A stretch of DNA of 64,000 nt from Anticarsia gemmatalis (GCF_050436995.1 NC_134745.1:11532001-11596000), one strand, 5' to 3'; counted from the first letter of the stretch, positions 1 through 11,757 are shown. The notes: generated by a model not told the origin, from the sequence alone. Numbers and translations: made by a program.

Positions 1-1616
1 AATCTTTATATCCGAGCAATAAAATAGTAACATATTTTCAGCAACTGGTAGACAGTGAAGAAAAATGCTTCCAAATATATTTTTATCGAAACTACGAATT
101 ACGTAACTGGATACTTTGCATAAGAAAAGCGTTTTATGCTTTCAGCAATTCACGGTCACTAGGGACTATCAGGCATAGTGCTCATATCACGTGCAGTAAA
201 TTTACATTTTACAGCCACCGCATTCGCCAAGCAAACGAAGTTACACGTGCCGTGTTCCGTCAAACTTATGTGCACTGCTTTATTTGATAGATAGAAATAC
301 TTTACGAGATTGTCGATTGTCTAGCTGTATTTTAAAAATTGAAATCCTACGTTAAACTAAAAAACTGTAAGAGACATGGCTTCGGACCCTGCGACCATTT
401 GCATCTCATAACCAATTAATACCACACGCAATTTTTGAGGTATCCTAAGTAACTTAAAGGAACACAGATTAACACACCTGACATACAATTTGTTACGCTG
501 TTATTCATAAAATACTGAAATGAATTTGGTGATAAGCTGATAGCTCATATTATGATATTGATTAAGAAATTGCAGGCACGAAGAGCCGCGGGCAAAATTT
601 GCACGAGTATAAAATACGAACGTCTCAAATATTAAGTATATAAAACAAACTTTATATTTTCTGTGAAAAGAAGATTGGGCGTAAACAATTTATTTTTCTG
701 AACGAAAGTTTAAGAATCACGTAAAAGCGATAAAACATGGTTAAAATGGATGCCGAGTACTTATCAGACTTTTTAAGTTATAGAAAATCGAAGTGTAAAA
801 AATATCGTTCATTCGTTCTCGTTTATTTGTTAAAGTACAATAAGTAAAGTAGAACTTGGATGGAGTTTTATTTTGTTCGCGTTTTTATTTTTATGTGCTT
901 TATTTTACTCTAGTATTTCTTCATAATTTGTACTATTGGTTTAATTGAATATAACAATCATGCACTACCCATGAGACATTATCAGTTAGATACTCGAATT
1001 TCAGTGCATACAATTGGAAGAACGATTTATTTCCTTCGTGTAGGTAGTTTATATTAGGTAGGTGAGTATTGATAAAAAAACAGGTGCTAATCGATTTTGA
1101 ACAAAAATTTCTCGAATACTGGATAGTCGTTAGTAAAGCCCATTATGTAGTCAGATAGACTTTATAATGTGTAGACGCTTATGAATTCTGAGCTTAATAG
1201 TTGCAAGTACAATGCATTAAGTCCCAAAGATCGAAATACATGTGTATTCTGTATATACGATAATACCAGTCCTTTACTAAACCGACTAGTGAACGCAGAT
1301 TCTCGGAATTAAGTAGACGGATCAAGATCATAAGCCACAAAGCCGAACCACAATGTTCCTTTAAGCATATATTATGCGACTATATTATTAACTTATGTGT
1401 ACATAATTCATCATATTATTTTTACGACGGATTTTATTTTTGCGAGATTCTGATTTATTTGATAAAGTTTCCGGATTTGACTTTGATCGACAAATATTTT
1501 ATGTAGTTATAATTTTGTAGATCTTTTAAGAATAACATGGTTAGGTATATATATTTTGTGAAAGTAGCTGCGACAAAAGATTTAAGTTAAGAGGTAGGTA
1601 TATTATAAAATAAATA
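1..1616. other. AT-rich stretch without recognised features
   Basis: AT-rich DNA with stop codons in all frames. I see no gene, RNA or recognisable transposon. Confidence 0.6.
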
Positions 1617-1815
1617 TTAGGTTGGGAAAAAAGTCTTTTCGCATTATAGTATGTATAAACTTGTAATAAAATCTCTTTGGCTTCAAGAATCAGAAATAAG
1701 TACACGGTTCATTAGGTTTGCCCAAATATCGAACTTTTTTGTGTAGAGAAAAAAAATATATATTATTACAAGTTCATACATACTATAATGCGAAAAGACT
1801 TTTTCCCCGACTTAA
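1617..1815. mobile_element. mariner-like MITE with about 54-bp terminal inverted repeats and TA target duplication
   Basis: The left end starts TTAGGTTGGGAAAAAAGTC and the right end, read in reverse complement, starts TTAAGTCGGGGAAAAAGTC. The two arms then match closely for about 54 bp (a shared segment is TTTTCGCATTATAGTATGTA). TA dinucleotides flank the element at 1615-1616 and 1816-1817, as expected for Tc1/mariner insertion. The 199-bp body has no transposase, so it is non-autonomous. An open frame across the right half is accidental. The family assignment rests on the TA target and TIR style. Confidence 0.8.
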
Positions 1816-2935
1816 TACTATGATGATGAAAACATACGCTACACGTATCCTGGATTCAGTCTACCCATATGGGAAAACTGCAGAACTTTTTGTAGTATGT
1901 ATAAATACAAAGAGACCTAGATTGTTGTTGGTCGACCATCTTGCTATATTTGAAACTTACTACGTTCGGGTCGCATTAACTACTTACAATACTTTGTGCT
2001 ATCATTTATTCTGTCAGCTAGTACCAGCTACTCAATGGAGTCTTCAGTATTAGTTGGATAGACTTGCTTGTCACAAAAGTCTAATTACTTAGCACCGTCG
2101 AAATCAAATCATCCAGATAAATTATATGCTAGTATTCACAAGAAGACTAGGTCGCGCTCGAAACTAATCAATCTTGAAATAGGGCCTACACTTTTTTCGT
2201 AGAAATTGAAAAAATATAATAATAAAATGTAATGAGCCGCCATATTTTTCTAATTAAAACCGCGACGAAGACACTGGACCTTTCTCCGCTATGATTGCTT
2301 ATTAACATACTTTGTTTCCCTTTGTTCTAATAATTGAATTATTTTTTTACAGAAATTTTATTAATACTTCATTTGCATACTTAGGCTGTTTTTATTTGAC
2401 CCAGTTAACTATGCTTCAAATGGTTTAATGGGACATTGGATTTTTATAACTTTAAGACTTTAGTTTAGCAATGATTATATTTTATATAGCTTAAGGTTAG
2501 TGAGATCATACATTTTGACCCTGACTTAATTGACGTTTAGGCACATGTTACTCTGGTCGTCATTTACATAATCTTCAAAATGTTAAATTGTTTTATTGGT
2601 AACACTTGTTTAGCCACATTCTACAAACCCTGAATAGTGAGCTTCTTGTGTGTCAAAAGTTTAAAATGTCCCACGGATTGTAATCACTCGAAAGATAATA
2701 TTAAATAAAACTATTTAATAAAAATATTAATGCAAATTAAACCATCCAGTAGTAATCCTACCCTTATGTAGAAATATTTACCTTGATCACCCAACAAAAC
2801 TTAGTGATAAAAAGTGTTTTTAAAGCTGGTATAACACACCTTTTTCATTAGTAAAACAATCCAAGTATATTTTAAAAGTCAGACTAGTATTTACTTTTGA
2901 AACAAAGTTTAGCTCAAAAACATTTTTATCTTCTA
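1816..2935. other. Stretch without recognised features
   Basis: AT-rich DNA between the mariner MITE and a Helitron. No gene or repeat recognised. Confidence 0.6.
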
Positions 2936-3166
2936 CTAGCTGACCCGCGCAACTTCGCTTGCGTCACATAAGAGAGAATGGGTCAAAATTTATCCCGTTT
3001 TAGTAACATTTTTACTGGTACTCTGCTCCTATTGGTCGTAGCGTGATGATATATAGCCTATAGCTTTCCAGGGCTATCTAACACTGAAAGAAATTTTCCA
3101 ATCGGATCAGTAGTTCCTGAGATTAGCGCGTTCAAACAAACAAACTCTTCGGCTTTATAATATTAG
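2936..3166 (-). mobile_element. Non-autonomous Helitron, Lep1-like, copy 1
   Basis: Read on the minus strand, it ends with the hairpin CGCAAGCGAAGTTGCG, then CGGGTCAG and CTAG, followed by T. This is the Helitron 3' signature (hairpin a few bases before CTRR, insertion next to T). The body matches the copies at 9726-10036, 15721-15972 and 16083-16322. The 5' end is worn: homology stops near 3166 in the CTAATATTATAAAG motif and the terminal TC is not clear. About 230 bp, no coding capacity. Confidence 0.75.
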
Positions 3167-5198
3167 GCTTTATTATACACTATAAATCTGTATAAAAAAA
3201 TCTAGACAAAATGTTAAAAATATATTATATGTGTAGAACAAATTCTTCGTTAGTCGTGTTTGAGGCTCATCAACATGGTATGTGTGTGTCAGTTAGCTCG
3301 TAAGCCTGCAAAGTACTCATAACTCGGAACATTTTGGCCGCTGAAATAACAGTGAATCGTGACAAGCGCGCTTTTGCCTGAACGGCCGTGCCGTTGTTAT
3401 GCTAATATTATCTAGAATATTCGTTCTAGTTATATTCCTGAAAAAATTAGACTGATAATATTTTCTCAATTTTTTTGGGTTTATACTTTTTCTTTTCTAA
3501 AATAATCACCATTATTAGTCTTGTGTTGTGGGACCTCCAGGAATATAGCCCTTTAGCATACAACCAATGGACAGAAAGCTCTACTAAATCATAAAAACTA
3601 TTTGTGGATAATGTATTGCATATTATTATCAGTAGTTTGCATAATTCACAGCGTTTGCTCAACAATGGTAATGGTACAGCATTAATTTAACTATTGTGCC
3701 TAGGGCACTGTCAACACTATCGTTTAAGAAAGTGTAATATTGTATAATCAATGGCAATAAATATAAGATTACAACCCAACCCAACAACAACCCAAATATG
3801 GAATTCCAACTAAAATATTCCTTGCAAAATAAATCGTGAAATCGGTTTCATTAGAAAAACACTAATAGTAAAATAGTAAAATCGGCTTTCTAATAACAAT
3901 ATTATTAAGTCCACAATTTAAGTCCGAATCAAAGTTGCGCGTCCAACAGGATTTGGCCGCTGTACCGAACGTGACCAAAATTAATTATTCCCAAAAGTGA
4001 GTGCTATCTCATTACTGTTTGCCGCTTGAATTTAATTTGTAATTGTTGATTCTACACAAAATGTTTTATTAAAATATGTATAGGGAAGGAAAATTCGAGA
4101 AATAATATTATTTACAGTGATTTTGTGAGGAAAATGTTTGGTAAACAAAGAACTTGAACGTAGAACCAATTCTGAAATTGTAATGTTTACCTTTCGACGT
4201 AAGGTCAAGACAGCATTAGTATCAAATTACCTTTTCATATACGTTTTTTTCCGTATGCGGTTTGTAGGTATATACTGAAACAAGTTGTAATAATTGTACA
4301 ACCTTTAATTTATTACAGGTTGCATGAGTTATAAAACTACCCTTTCAAATTGTGTAGCATTTAAATTTTACTTTTATTTTATGAAGCACAATCCTCTCAA
4401 AACTTTTTGTTAGAGCGCCACATTGTTCCACGTGTTCTTAAATCTCGAGTGTTCCGTTTCGAGACTTCTTGAAAGTAAACCGTTGCCATGGCAACAACAC
4501 ATATCACGTTGGATCTCTAAGATAGATAGTGGAACCAAGTAGCTAACGGCATTTATGAAAATTTAATCAACGTCCCTATAGTATAGGACATATAACATAA
4601 GAACTATTTTTGTTTAATAATTTAAAATGTTAAACTCTACCCGATGCTTGTGCTGAGTGTAGATAATCGCGATGCAGTAACCCCGTAACAAACGCAATAG
4701 TTGTATCGCAGCATACCTATCGTCATTCGTAAATGCGAAACCACTCCATACTATCTATCGTAACCAAATCCCAAAAAAGTTCCCTTTATCAACAAACCAC
4801 TCAACACCAATAAAACAGTATCCATCAAGGCTCTTAAACAATATTAGAGCACTAAACCGAGTTATTGTACTAATTATCTGTCGGCGAGCACAAAGGACCG
4901 CTCGACGATACTACGGTCAACCAGATCCGATTAAACGCATCTACGGATTATAACTGCATTAAAATTCACTTACAGAGCATCGTTGGAGGACGCAGAGGCT
5001 CGAACTAGGTCGATGTATGTAGTCTTTTTTTATACCTAAGTGTGGTATCTCAAGGGTTCTCTCAAGGGCGCGATATTAGATGCGGGAAGATCGATCGGTT
5101 TAAGTTAGTTCGCTGTCGGGATTGATTTTGGATGGGTGATTTATCAATGTTTAGAGTAACAATCTTTGATAAGACAGGAGATGTATGCGTATTGTACA
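3167..5198. other. Stretch without recognised features
   Basis: Two kilobases of AT-rich DNA. Short open frames, for example around 3447-3665, have no recognisable protein features. No RNA gene or known repeat seen. Confidence 0.55.
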
Positions 5199-5316
5199 AT
5201 CTGGGGGCACGGAAGTGCCCCCGCAAGTCGAGCAAAAAAAAGCGGCACGGCCGTAACATCTGGGGGCACGGAAGTGCCCCCGCAAGTCGAGCAAAAAAAA
5301 GCGGCACGGCCGTAAC
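5199..5316. repeat. Two tandem 59-bp copies of the hairpin end of element A
   Basis: Two adjacent 59-bp units (5199-5257 and 5258-5316) each contain the GGGGGCAC/GTGCCCCC hairpin, a GCAAGTCGAGC segment, an A run and GGCACGGCCGTAAC. Copies B and C have only one unit, so the duplication is private to copy A. The GC-rich units create several short overlapping open frames with no coding meaning. Confidence 0.9.
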
Positions 5317-5933
5317 ATCCTTTTCTCGAAGCAATTCGGGCTATTTTTGACACCCCTATAATTTCGTTGTGGATAAAACAAGAAGCCTGGATTTTCAGCA
5401 ACTAATCAGTCATTGTATAAACACGGTATATTTAAAATTTCAATCAATTTGAACCAGTAGTTTAAGAATGACAACTTGTTAAAATTTTGAATTTTGACAC
5501 TCACTGATTCACTGACTCACTGACTCACCGATCATCAAAAGTCTAAGGTACTTCTAGCAGACTTAGAAGCTTAAAATTTAGAATACAAATAGAGTTTAGT
5601 GTCTTTATCATGGGAAAAATTAAATATTTTCTAATTTCGGTCCAGTTTTCTAAATACACCAACTGCAACAATAACTTTGTAATCCCATATAAATGTATAA
5701 GATTACAAGGTTACATTTGCAGTTAATGAATTTATTATTACTGTAGAAAATAAAATAAATAGGTGTAAATAGGTACCTACTATATGAGGCATAACGGGAG
5801 GGGGTATAGGGTGGGTAAGGGTGTTTAGTCCATGAAACTGAACAACATTCCCATAGGAAAATATGTTGAATTATGAAAAAAAACGTCTTTCCATACAAAT
5901 TGGACTTATGTTCGCTTTACAAAAAGAAGTGAG

Positions 5934-6381
5934 ATGCCATCAAAAACATTCTGTAAAAACCTCAAGTCTCGCCGTAAAAAGTTGTGAGATCTATATAATA
6001 CCAAGTCGATTAATCTATTTAGTCTCTACTTAAAGGACCTTCTGTCTTATGTTATTATCATGTCAATTTAAAAAAAAAAAACCTTTAAAACAAATAGATC
6101 GACTTGGTCATCGCAAGAAAACACAAATTCGCCATTAACATTTCAGGAGCATTAACTTCTTGTCGTGCTGTGTAGTGTGATACACACTAATAATCAAATG
6201 ATGCGATGACCAGGTCGGTCTATTTGTTTTAAATGTATTTTTTTTAAATTGGCATGATAATAACATAAGACAGAAGGTCCTTTAAGTAGAGACTAAATAG
6301 ATTAATCGACTTGGTATTATATAGATCTCACAACTTTTTACGGCGAGACTTGAGGTTTTTACAGAATGTTTTTGATGGCAT
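5934..6381. repeat. Long inverted repeat of element A
   Basis: ATGCCATCAAAAACATTC at the left is mirrored by its reverse complement ending at 6381. The arms are close to 180 bp and the loop about 90 bp. Both arms lack a 12-bp segment (AGTTATTACGTA) that both arms of copy B carry. Confidence 0.85.
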
Positions 6382-7181
6382 ATATTTTTCACCTCATACG
6401 ACCTAATTTCTAAACATGATTGTGTGAAAATATTTGGCAATTAAAGGAATTATATTATTGTTTTACTTGTGACTGCGGCCACTAGACTGCCAGAGTAATT
6501 ATGATAATATAATATTTGTTCAGATATACATACAATTTTAAATAGAAACTGAGATAAGCATAATACCTTCAGTTTTCGTTTAAAATATTAAATTTTGAAC
6601 GAAATGCTGGATAAACAATTCCAAGCAGACACACTGCTTAGTAACTCAGGAAATTAATACAAATGGAATTAGGACAGGGTATCAAATAACTAATTCCAGC
6701 AATAATCATCTGGAAATGTGTCAAATTTCATACGGCAAGTAGTCGTCTCGTCTCGTCCCCGCAACGATGCCGCTGAGGCCTAAGTGAGTATAACTTTGAA
6801 TTATTACATTTATCTACCTCCCTTAGGGCGTCTAGGACTGTATCCAACTGTACGGGCTTTTACCGTAACCTATTTCCTTTAACAAAGTTTGCTAGAATAA
6901 GTTTACCTTCTGTTGTTTGAGCCTTTTGTTCTTTAACATTGTGTCCGTCATAAATCTAAGTCGGTCTAGCTCATTTCTTTGGGTACAAATTTGATTAGAT
7001 GGAGACTTGTTACAGCTAAACTTTTTTGAGTTAGCTGTCGTGATTTTCTTAGTCTGTACTAAGAGACTGTTACTCCGTTTTATGTTGATATTGTTGAATT
7101 TGATAAAATATTCTTTGGTAAACCTCATCTTCTTCTGTAGCCACTATGCCAGCATCTATGAGTCATTCCATTAAGTATTGA
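6382..7181. other. Stretch without recognised features
   Basis: AT-rich DNA. No gene or transposon end recognised. An open frame at 6892-7128 (minus) is lysine- and asparagine-rich low-information sequence. Confidence 0.55.
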
Positions 7182-7237
7182 TAAACAGCTAATAAACTGT
7201 GGTTACCATTGGGTAACCACAGTTTATTAGCTGTTTA
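7182..7237. repeat. Perfect 26-bp inverted repeat with 4-nt loop
   Basis: The left arm (7182-7207) and right arm (7212-7237) are exact reverse complements around the loop ATTG. The right arm runs into a repeat also present near 46040-46145, so the left arm is probably an inverted extra copy of that repeat's edge. Confidence 0.9.
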
Positions 7238-7300
7238 GTTACCAGAGTACAAGTTCTGCTTAGTTTGGAATCAATGGACTGTGAGTAAGTTGTCCAAAGA
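7219..7300 (+). repeat. Interspersed repeat fragment, shared with 46040-46145
   Basis: GTTACCAGAGTACAAGTTCT, then GCTTAGTTTGGAATCA and a TTTAATTTA tail, match the segment around 46077-46140. I know this as a common lepidopteran interspersed repeat, but I cannot place its class. Confidence 0.55.
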
Positions 7301-8472
7301 TATTTAATTTAACTCAAATATTTATTTCATTTATGACAAATTTTGGTAGAAGCAAACACATTAACATATTTTGGTATATTTGACAGTAACCTATACAGAG
7401 AGAAAGACAAGACAGAAAAAGATTTTCACTACACTAAAACAATTTCACGAAATACCCCCAAAACTGCCATTTAAAACGTTATTTTGCCAACAGAAAGGAA
7501 GCAGTAAACATATGTACATAATACATAGATATTAATAATGGAGTGGATTAAGCTTAAGCTGGGAGAGTGGCGAGTCGGCATTGTCTTGCGTCCCGTTGTT
7601 AGTTAGCGAACACTCGACTCGGTCTTATTGTTGTGGGCCCTCGGGCGACGCATCTACCAGTGGGTATACAGATACCTGCATCTGTTATGTCTAAGTTTGA
7701 ACTAAACAATTGTTTTAAATCTGGAGATTTGGATAAAATGTCGGGCATTAATATTTACCCTCTTATTCATAAAAATATATGAAGTTATGAAAGGCTTATA
7801 AACTGTTTTGTTTCTTCCACGCCTTAACGAAATGAAAGAGAAAAACATATTTTAATAGTTGTTTAACTAAAATAGGTTTATAGTGTGTTTATGAATAAGA
7901 GGGTTAGACTTTATTTTTGTTTGGAAAACCCTGAAATTCTTTAATATTTCTTATAGTCTCCCATACGTAAATCCTAAAAAATACTTAAGTTTAGAATTGT
8001 ATTTCCCAGTTGTATTTCAACAAATTTTGTTTCGTAAAAATCTATGGTAATTCTGTTAACAAAAAAAGGCTTTTATTTTGTTGGTCTTAAAAAAATACTT
8101 TAAGTAGATTACTCACACAAGAGTTTTACAACAAAATTATGTTCCTTACTTATTGCACATATAGACACCTGCCAATCTTAAAATAATATTATTTAAGAAT
8201 AAACAAACAATTATCTTGCTAGCAATCATGGATGTATTTAAATGCAAATAAAACTTGAAATAAACCTGGTTTAACTCGACACAGGACTAACATGCTAAAA
8301 CATATCAGAGTATTTACATAAATTATAAACTACACTTCGGTACATTGAGATTAAAATCTAATAACTGGGTTCTAAGTGGTTTTGAATCACATTGACCTCT
8401 ATGCAGGTTGTCAAGTGGAAAATGCTGACATCGAATAATTTTCAAATACTTATAATTATATAATTTTCATAC
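7301..8472. other. Stretch without recognised features
   Basis: AT-rich DNA with a slightly GC-richer patch near 7555-7680. No open frame or repeat recognised. Confidence 0.5.
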
Positions 8473-8545
8473 ATAAATTCACGCCTTTTCCCTTAGGGGT
8501 AGGCAGAGACCAGACAGCACAACAGAGCAGGATCCTTACAAACTC
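8473..8545 (-). mobile_element. SINE tail fragment
   Basis: CACGCCTTTTCCCTTAGGGG followed by TAGGCAGAGACCAGAC is a recurrent 3' segment of lepidopteran tRNA-derived SINEs, here in reverse orientation. Similar fragments occur at 19468-19552 and 42866-42965. The tRNA-like head is missing. Confidence 0.5.
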
Positions 8546-8939
8546 ACCTTGCTTCATCCACGTGACATACAGTATACAATACTAAACATACTATCATTGT
8601 TTTGAAATTATTGATGTGAAATTAAAATATCTCTATTTCATCTCCTTCTTGTCACTGTATAAAACTAAAAAAAGTTTATCTTTTAAAAAAATATGAGAAA
8701 AATCTTTTAACCGCATTAAAACAAAAAACCCCAAAAACTGCATTTAAAATAAAGTCATAAAAATACGCAAAAACATTTCAAAGGATTTTTTCGTTTCACT
8801 GGCGTTATTGCAATGTTTTCTCGAAACTACGAAATGAATCCACAAACAAAATGAAAGTAAATATTTTTTGTTCGGTAAAAATGTATGAACGTTCTCTTTT
8901 TCATGTCATACGACTAAATCTCTCGTATAGAATATTTTC
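8546..8939. other. Stretch without recognised features
   Basis: AT-rich DNA, nothing recognised. Confidence 0.55.
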
Positions 8940-9204
8940 TAGAGTTCCGTACCCAAAGGGTAAAACGGGACCCTATTACTAAGCCTCTGCTGTCTGTCTG
9001 TCTCCAGGCTGTATCTCATAAACCGTGATAGCTAGAAAGCTGAAAATTTCACAGACTATGTATTGCCGTTGCCGCTATAATAACTAATACTAAGAATGAA
9101 AAAAAAATATTAAGGGGGTCCCCATACAATAAACGTGTTTGTTTCGTATTTTTTTGGTACGGAGCCCTTCGTGCGCGAGTCCAACTCACACTTGGCCGGT
9201 TTTT
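8940..9204 (+). repeat. Old lepidopteran interspersed repeat
   Basis: Starts GAGTTCCGTACCCAAAGGG, contains a short CTGTCTGT tract and GGCTGTATCTCATAAACCGT, and ends with CTTCGTGCGCGAGTCCAACT and CACTTGGCCGGTTTTT. I recognise this as a common moth/butterfly repeat, probably a LINE 3' end. It has no coding capacity. Confidence 0.55.
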
Positions 9205-9725
9205 GTTATAAATTTATGCTCAAAAATGTATGCTCTTTAGGTAAATAAAAGTCGTACTCGTAATTATTTCAGCGCTGTGCAACGTGAGAGTAATAAACTT
9301 GTGCGTAATACTACTGGGAAATAAGGGGTGAAACGGAATGAAATGATATGATTCTGTTGCATATTTCTATCAAATATCTGTACTGAGATTAGATTTGTAT
9401 GTTTGTTATTTTTCTAGGCTAGATTCCAACTGTTTGATTCGGTTATTTTGGAGTTAATGGAATTATTAGGATTATGATATTCGACAAATATTGTTCTAGA
9501 GAATAATTTATAGCACAAATTATTGCCTAATACCACTAACTATCTTATTTACACTAGTAGAAGTACTATTAGTAGTCTAAGAGTACATTTACTAGTATAA
9601 ATAAGATGGATTTGGTCATCGCTTAGTAAACGCAAGTGACAATAAATCGATACCGACACAAACATAAATTGCATTATGATCAGGCTTTCAGACAAAACAA
9701 AAATATCAGCTAGTTTATTTTATAA
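9205..9725. other. Stretch without recognised features
   Basis: AT-rich DNA, nothing recognised. Confidence 0.55.
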
Positions 9726-10036
9726 CTAGCTGACCCGCGCAACTTCGCTTGCGTCACATAAGAGAATCATAATTTTCCCCCTTTTTGTAACATTTTTCAC
9801 TGGTACTCTGCTCCTATTGGTTGTAGCGTGATGATATATAGCCTATAACCTTCCTCGAAAAATGGGCTATCTAACACTGAAAGAATTTTTCAAATCGGAC
9901 CAGTAGTTCCCGAGATTAGCGCGTTCAAACAAACAAACCAACAATCAAACAAACAAACTCTTCAGCTTTATAATATTATTAGTATATTAGTATTAGTATA
10001 TTAGTATATTAGTATTAGTATTAGTATTAGTATAGA
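9726..10036 (-). mobile_element. Non-autonomous Helitron, Lep1-like, copy 2 with 5' microsatellite
   Basis: On the minus strand it starts TC (TCTATACTAAT) preceded by A and ends with a CGCAA...TTGCG hairpin, CGGGTCAG and CTAG followed by T, so both ends fit insertion between A and T. The body matches copy 3 at 15721-15972. It is longer because the 5' region holds an expanded ACTAAT/ATACTAAT tract (about 9977-10034). No coding capacity. Confidence 0.85.
9977..10034. repeat. (ATTAGT)n-type microsatellite
   Basis: Irregular alternation of TATTAG and TATATTAG units, inside the 5' end of the Helitron and derived from its terminal motif. Confidence 0.85.
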
Positions 10037-10101
10037 TTAGTGTAGACGTAAACAAGAAAAATAATCGAGAAAATCGAAGACTAAACAGGCTTTTTCAACC
10101 C

Positions 10102-11707
10102 AAATTTATTTATTTATTTATTTATTTAAACTTAATATACAAATTTGTATAAAGGCGGACTTAATGCCAGGGGCATTTTCTGCCAGTCTACCTTAGGGTG
10201 ATGCAGAGATTATTACGAAGGTGTTTAAAAGAGGAAGGAAAGTGAGTTAAGAAAGAGTGTACAAATAAATAATAATATAAATAAGCGATATGAGTGTAAA
10301 TACATAAACATAAATAATATGTACATAAACATAATAAATATTACTTATGATATATAAAAAATAAATATAGATACTATAAAATATGAGATATATACAATAA
10401 TAAATAAATATAAATATACACTAAGATAATTGTGACGATTCTGCAACTTTGTTCAACAAAAGATCCCGCACTTTGTTCTTGAACGTAAGACGGTTAGTGG
10501 ACATCCTGATTTCAAGAGGGAGCGCATTCCATAACAGAACTGACTGGACAGGGAAAGAAGAGTTGATAAACCCAGTAGTGTGGGATGGACAGAGAAGAGT
10601 GAGATTGCTTGAAGAGCGGAGATTACGGTTGTGGTTATCACACAAGTATTGAAAGTAGGGAGTTAGGTAGGCTGGGGGAGAAGAAGAAGTGAGGAAAGAG
10701 AAGAGTGTCGTGAGAGCGCGTAAATTACGGCGCTCACGGATTGGTAGCCACCTAAGTTGAGAGCGATAAGTAGATACATGATCATACTTGCGAAGATTGA
10801 ATATAAATCGAATGCAGTTGTTAAGAAGACGGTCGAGTTTGTTGAGGAGATCTGCATTCAAGTCAAAGTAACACACGTCACCATAGTCGATGAGAGGGAA
10901 AATTAAAGTCTGTACAAGCATCGCTTTCGTCTTAGATGGCAACATGTTTTTGAGGCGATATAGAGCCCGCAATATGCTAGTGACTCTGCGACAAACATTG
11001 GCTATTTGGGTTTTCCAGCTTAAAGTTGAGTCAATGTATAGCCCTAAATCTCGCACAGCAGACGTCGTTTCAATAGTCGAGCCATTAAAAACTATAGGTG
11101 GAACGTGAACGTGACCAAGCCTGCAGATGTTACGGTGACTGCCTACCAGTATAGCCTGACATTTGGTAGGGTTAACGGCTAAGCCGAACTTCTCGGACCA
11201 GGACTTGATATGTTCGAGGTCGCCGTTCACGACATCAACCGCTGTGGATATGGAGTCCACAGTTCCTTGCGAATAAAGCTGCAAGTCATCAGCGTACAGA
11301 TGATACGCTCCTTGAAGATTTTGGGTTACCAGATTAATAAAGAAAGAAAACAATAATGGAGAAAGAATGCCGCCTTGCGGGACGCCAGAATCAAGTTCAC
11401 GCCAGCTCGATGAGGATTCACCGAAGTGAACTGATTGCTGGCGTCCTTGAAGATATGAGGAAAACCATTTTATTGCACCGGAAGATATATTCAGATGAGA
11501 AAGGATAGAGAGGAGGATATCATGACTGACGGTATTGAAGGCGTTTGAGAAGTCTACCAGAGCCATCACAGTGACTTTTGTATCCTCCATCCCCGCCCTA
11601 ATATCGCCAGTCACTTTAAGGAGTGCCGAAGTAGTGCTGTGGCCTGGTCTGAACCCGGATTGAAATGGACTAAGGAGGTTATTGTTGAAATTCAATTTAA
11701 CAATACA

Positions 11708-11711
<4 letters not shown>
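10102..11711 (-). mobile_element. 5'-truncated CR1/L2-type LINE
   Basis: A minus-strand LINE holding the end of its reverse-transcriptase ORF (10421-11695 or slightly beyond), about 300 bp of 3' UTR with the segment GGCATTAAGTCCGCCTTTAT, and a terminal (AAAT)n tail at about 10102-10129. The 5' end stops at a (CT)20 tract. No endonuclease domain or first ORF is present. I cannot identify a target duplication. Confidence 0.8.
10421..11695 (-). CDS. Reverse transcriptase, C-terminal part of a CR1/L2-type LINE ORF2 (5' truncated)
   Basis: An uninterrupted frame of 424 codons encodes most of a LINE reverse transcriptase, the enzyme that copies LINE RNA into DNA at the target nick. Visible motifs: QSGFRPGHST (residues 12-21), the first catalytic aspartate in LVDFSNAFN (about 48), GVPQGGILSPLLF (104-116), the active site YADDLQLY (134-141), and a C-terminal region with QLRWLPIRERR and an LLWNALP motif typical of CR1/L2/Kiri/Daphne-type LINEs. 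The N-terminal endonuclease is missing. The frame runs upstream without an ATG into a CT/GA microsatellite, so the start given (a TTG) is only the edge of the preserved part. No stop or frameshift interrupts the remaining domain, so the insertion may be fairly young. The clade name is an inference from motif style. Confidence 0.85.
   Translation of the reverse strand: MNFNNNLLSPFQSGFRPGHSTTSALLKVTGDIRAGMEDTKVTVMALVDFSNAFNTVSHDILLSILSHLNISSGAIKWFSSYLQGRQQSVHFGESSSSWRELDSGVPQGGILSPLLFSFFINLVTQNLQGAYHLYADDLQLYSQGTVDSISTAVDVVNGDLEHIKSWSEKFGLAVNPTKCQAILVGSHRNICRLGHVHVPPIVFNGSTIETTSAVRDLGLYIDSTLSWKTQIANVCRRVTSILRALYRLKNMLPSKTKAMLVQTLIFPLIDYGDVCYFDLNADLLNKLDRLLNNCIRFIFNLRKYDHVSTYRSQLRWLPIRERRNLRALTTLFSFLTSSSPPAYLTPYFQYLCDNHNRNLRSSSNLTLLCPSHTTGFINSSFPVQSVLLWNALPLEIRMSTNRLTFKNKVRDLLLNKVAESSQLS

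Positions 11712-11712
<1 letters not shown>

Positions 11713-11752
<40 letters not shown>
11713..11752. repeat. (CT)20 microsatellite
   Basis: Forty bases of uninterrupted CT at the truncated 5' edge of the LINE. Confidence 0.98.

Positions 11753-11757
<5 letters not shown>

Larger units (their letters stand above)
5199..6381 (-). mobile_element. Foldback-hairpin composite element, copy A
   Basis: One of three copies (others 43283-44420 and 47496-48641) of a roughly 1.15-kb non-coding element. In element orientation (minus strand here) it starts with ATGCCATCAAAAACATTC, runs through a long inverted repeat with a loop of about 90 bp, then about 670 bp of unique AT-rich DNA holding a short GTGAGTCA-type tandem motif. 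It ends in the GC hairpin GGGGGCAC-TTCC-GTGCCCCC followed by AGAT. No target duplication is evident at any copy. In copy A the hairpin end is tandemly duplicated. All three copies have the same structure, so it moved as a unit. The class is uncertain: rolling-circle (Helentron-like) or another hairpin-ended element. Confidence 0.75.

Noticed and set aside
1718..2053. 111-codon frame on the plus strand
   Set aside because: It starts inside the mariner MITE and runs into unrelated DNA. No domain or codon signal.
5062..5401. Several overlapping open frames on both strands with PCPQ/RFFLLDLRGHF-like translations
   Set aside because: They come from the duplicated GC-rich hairpin end of foldback copy A. 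The same DNA is read in many frames and recurs in copy C.
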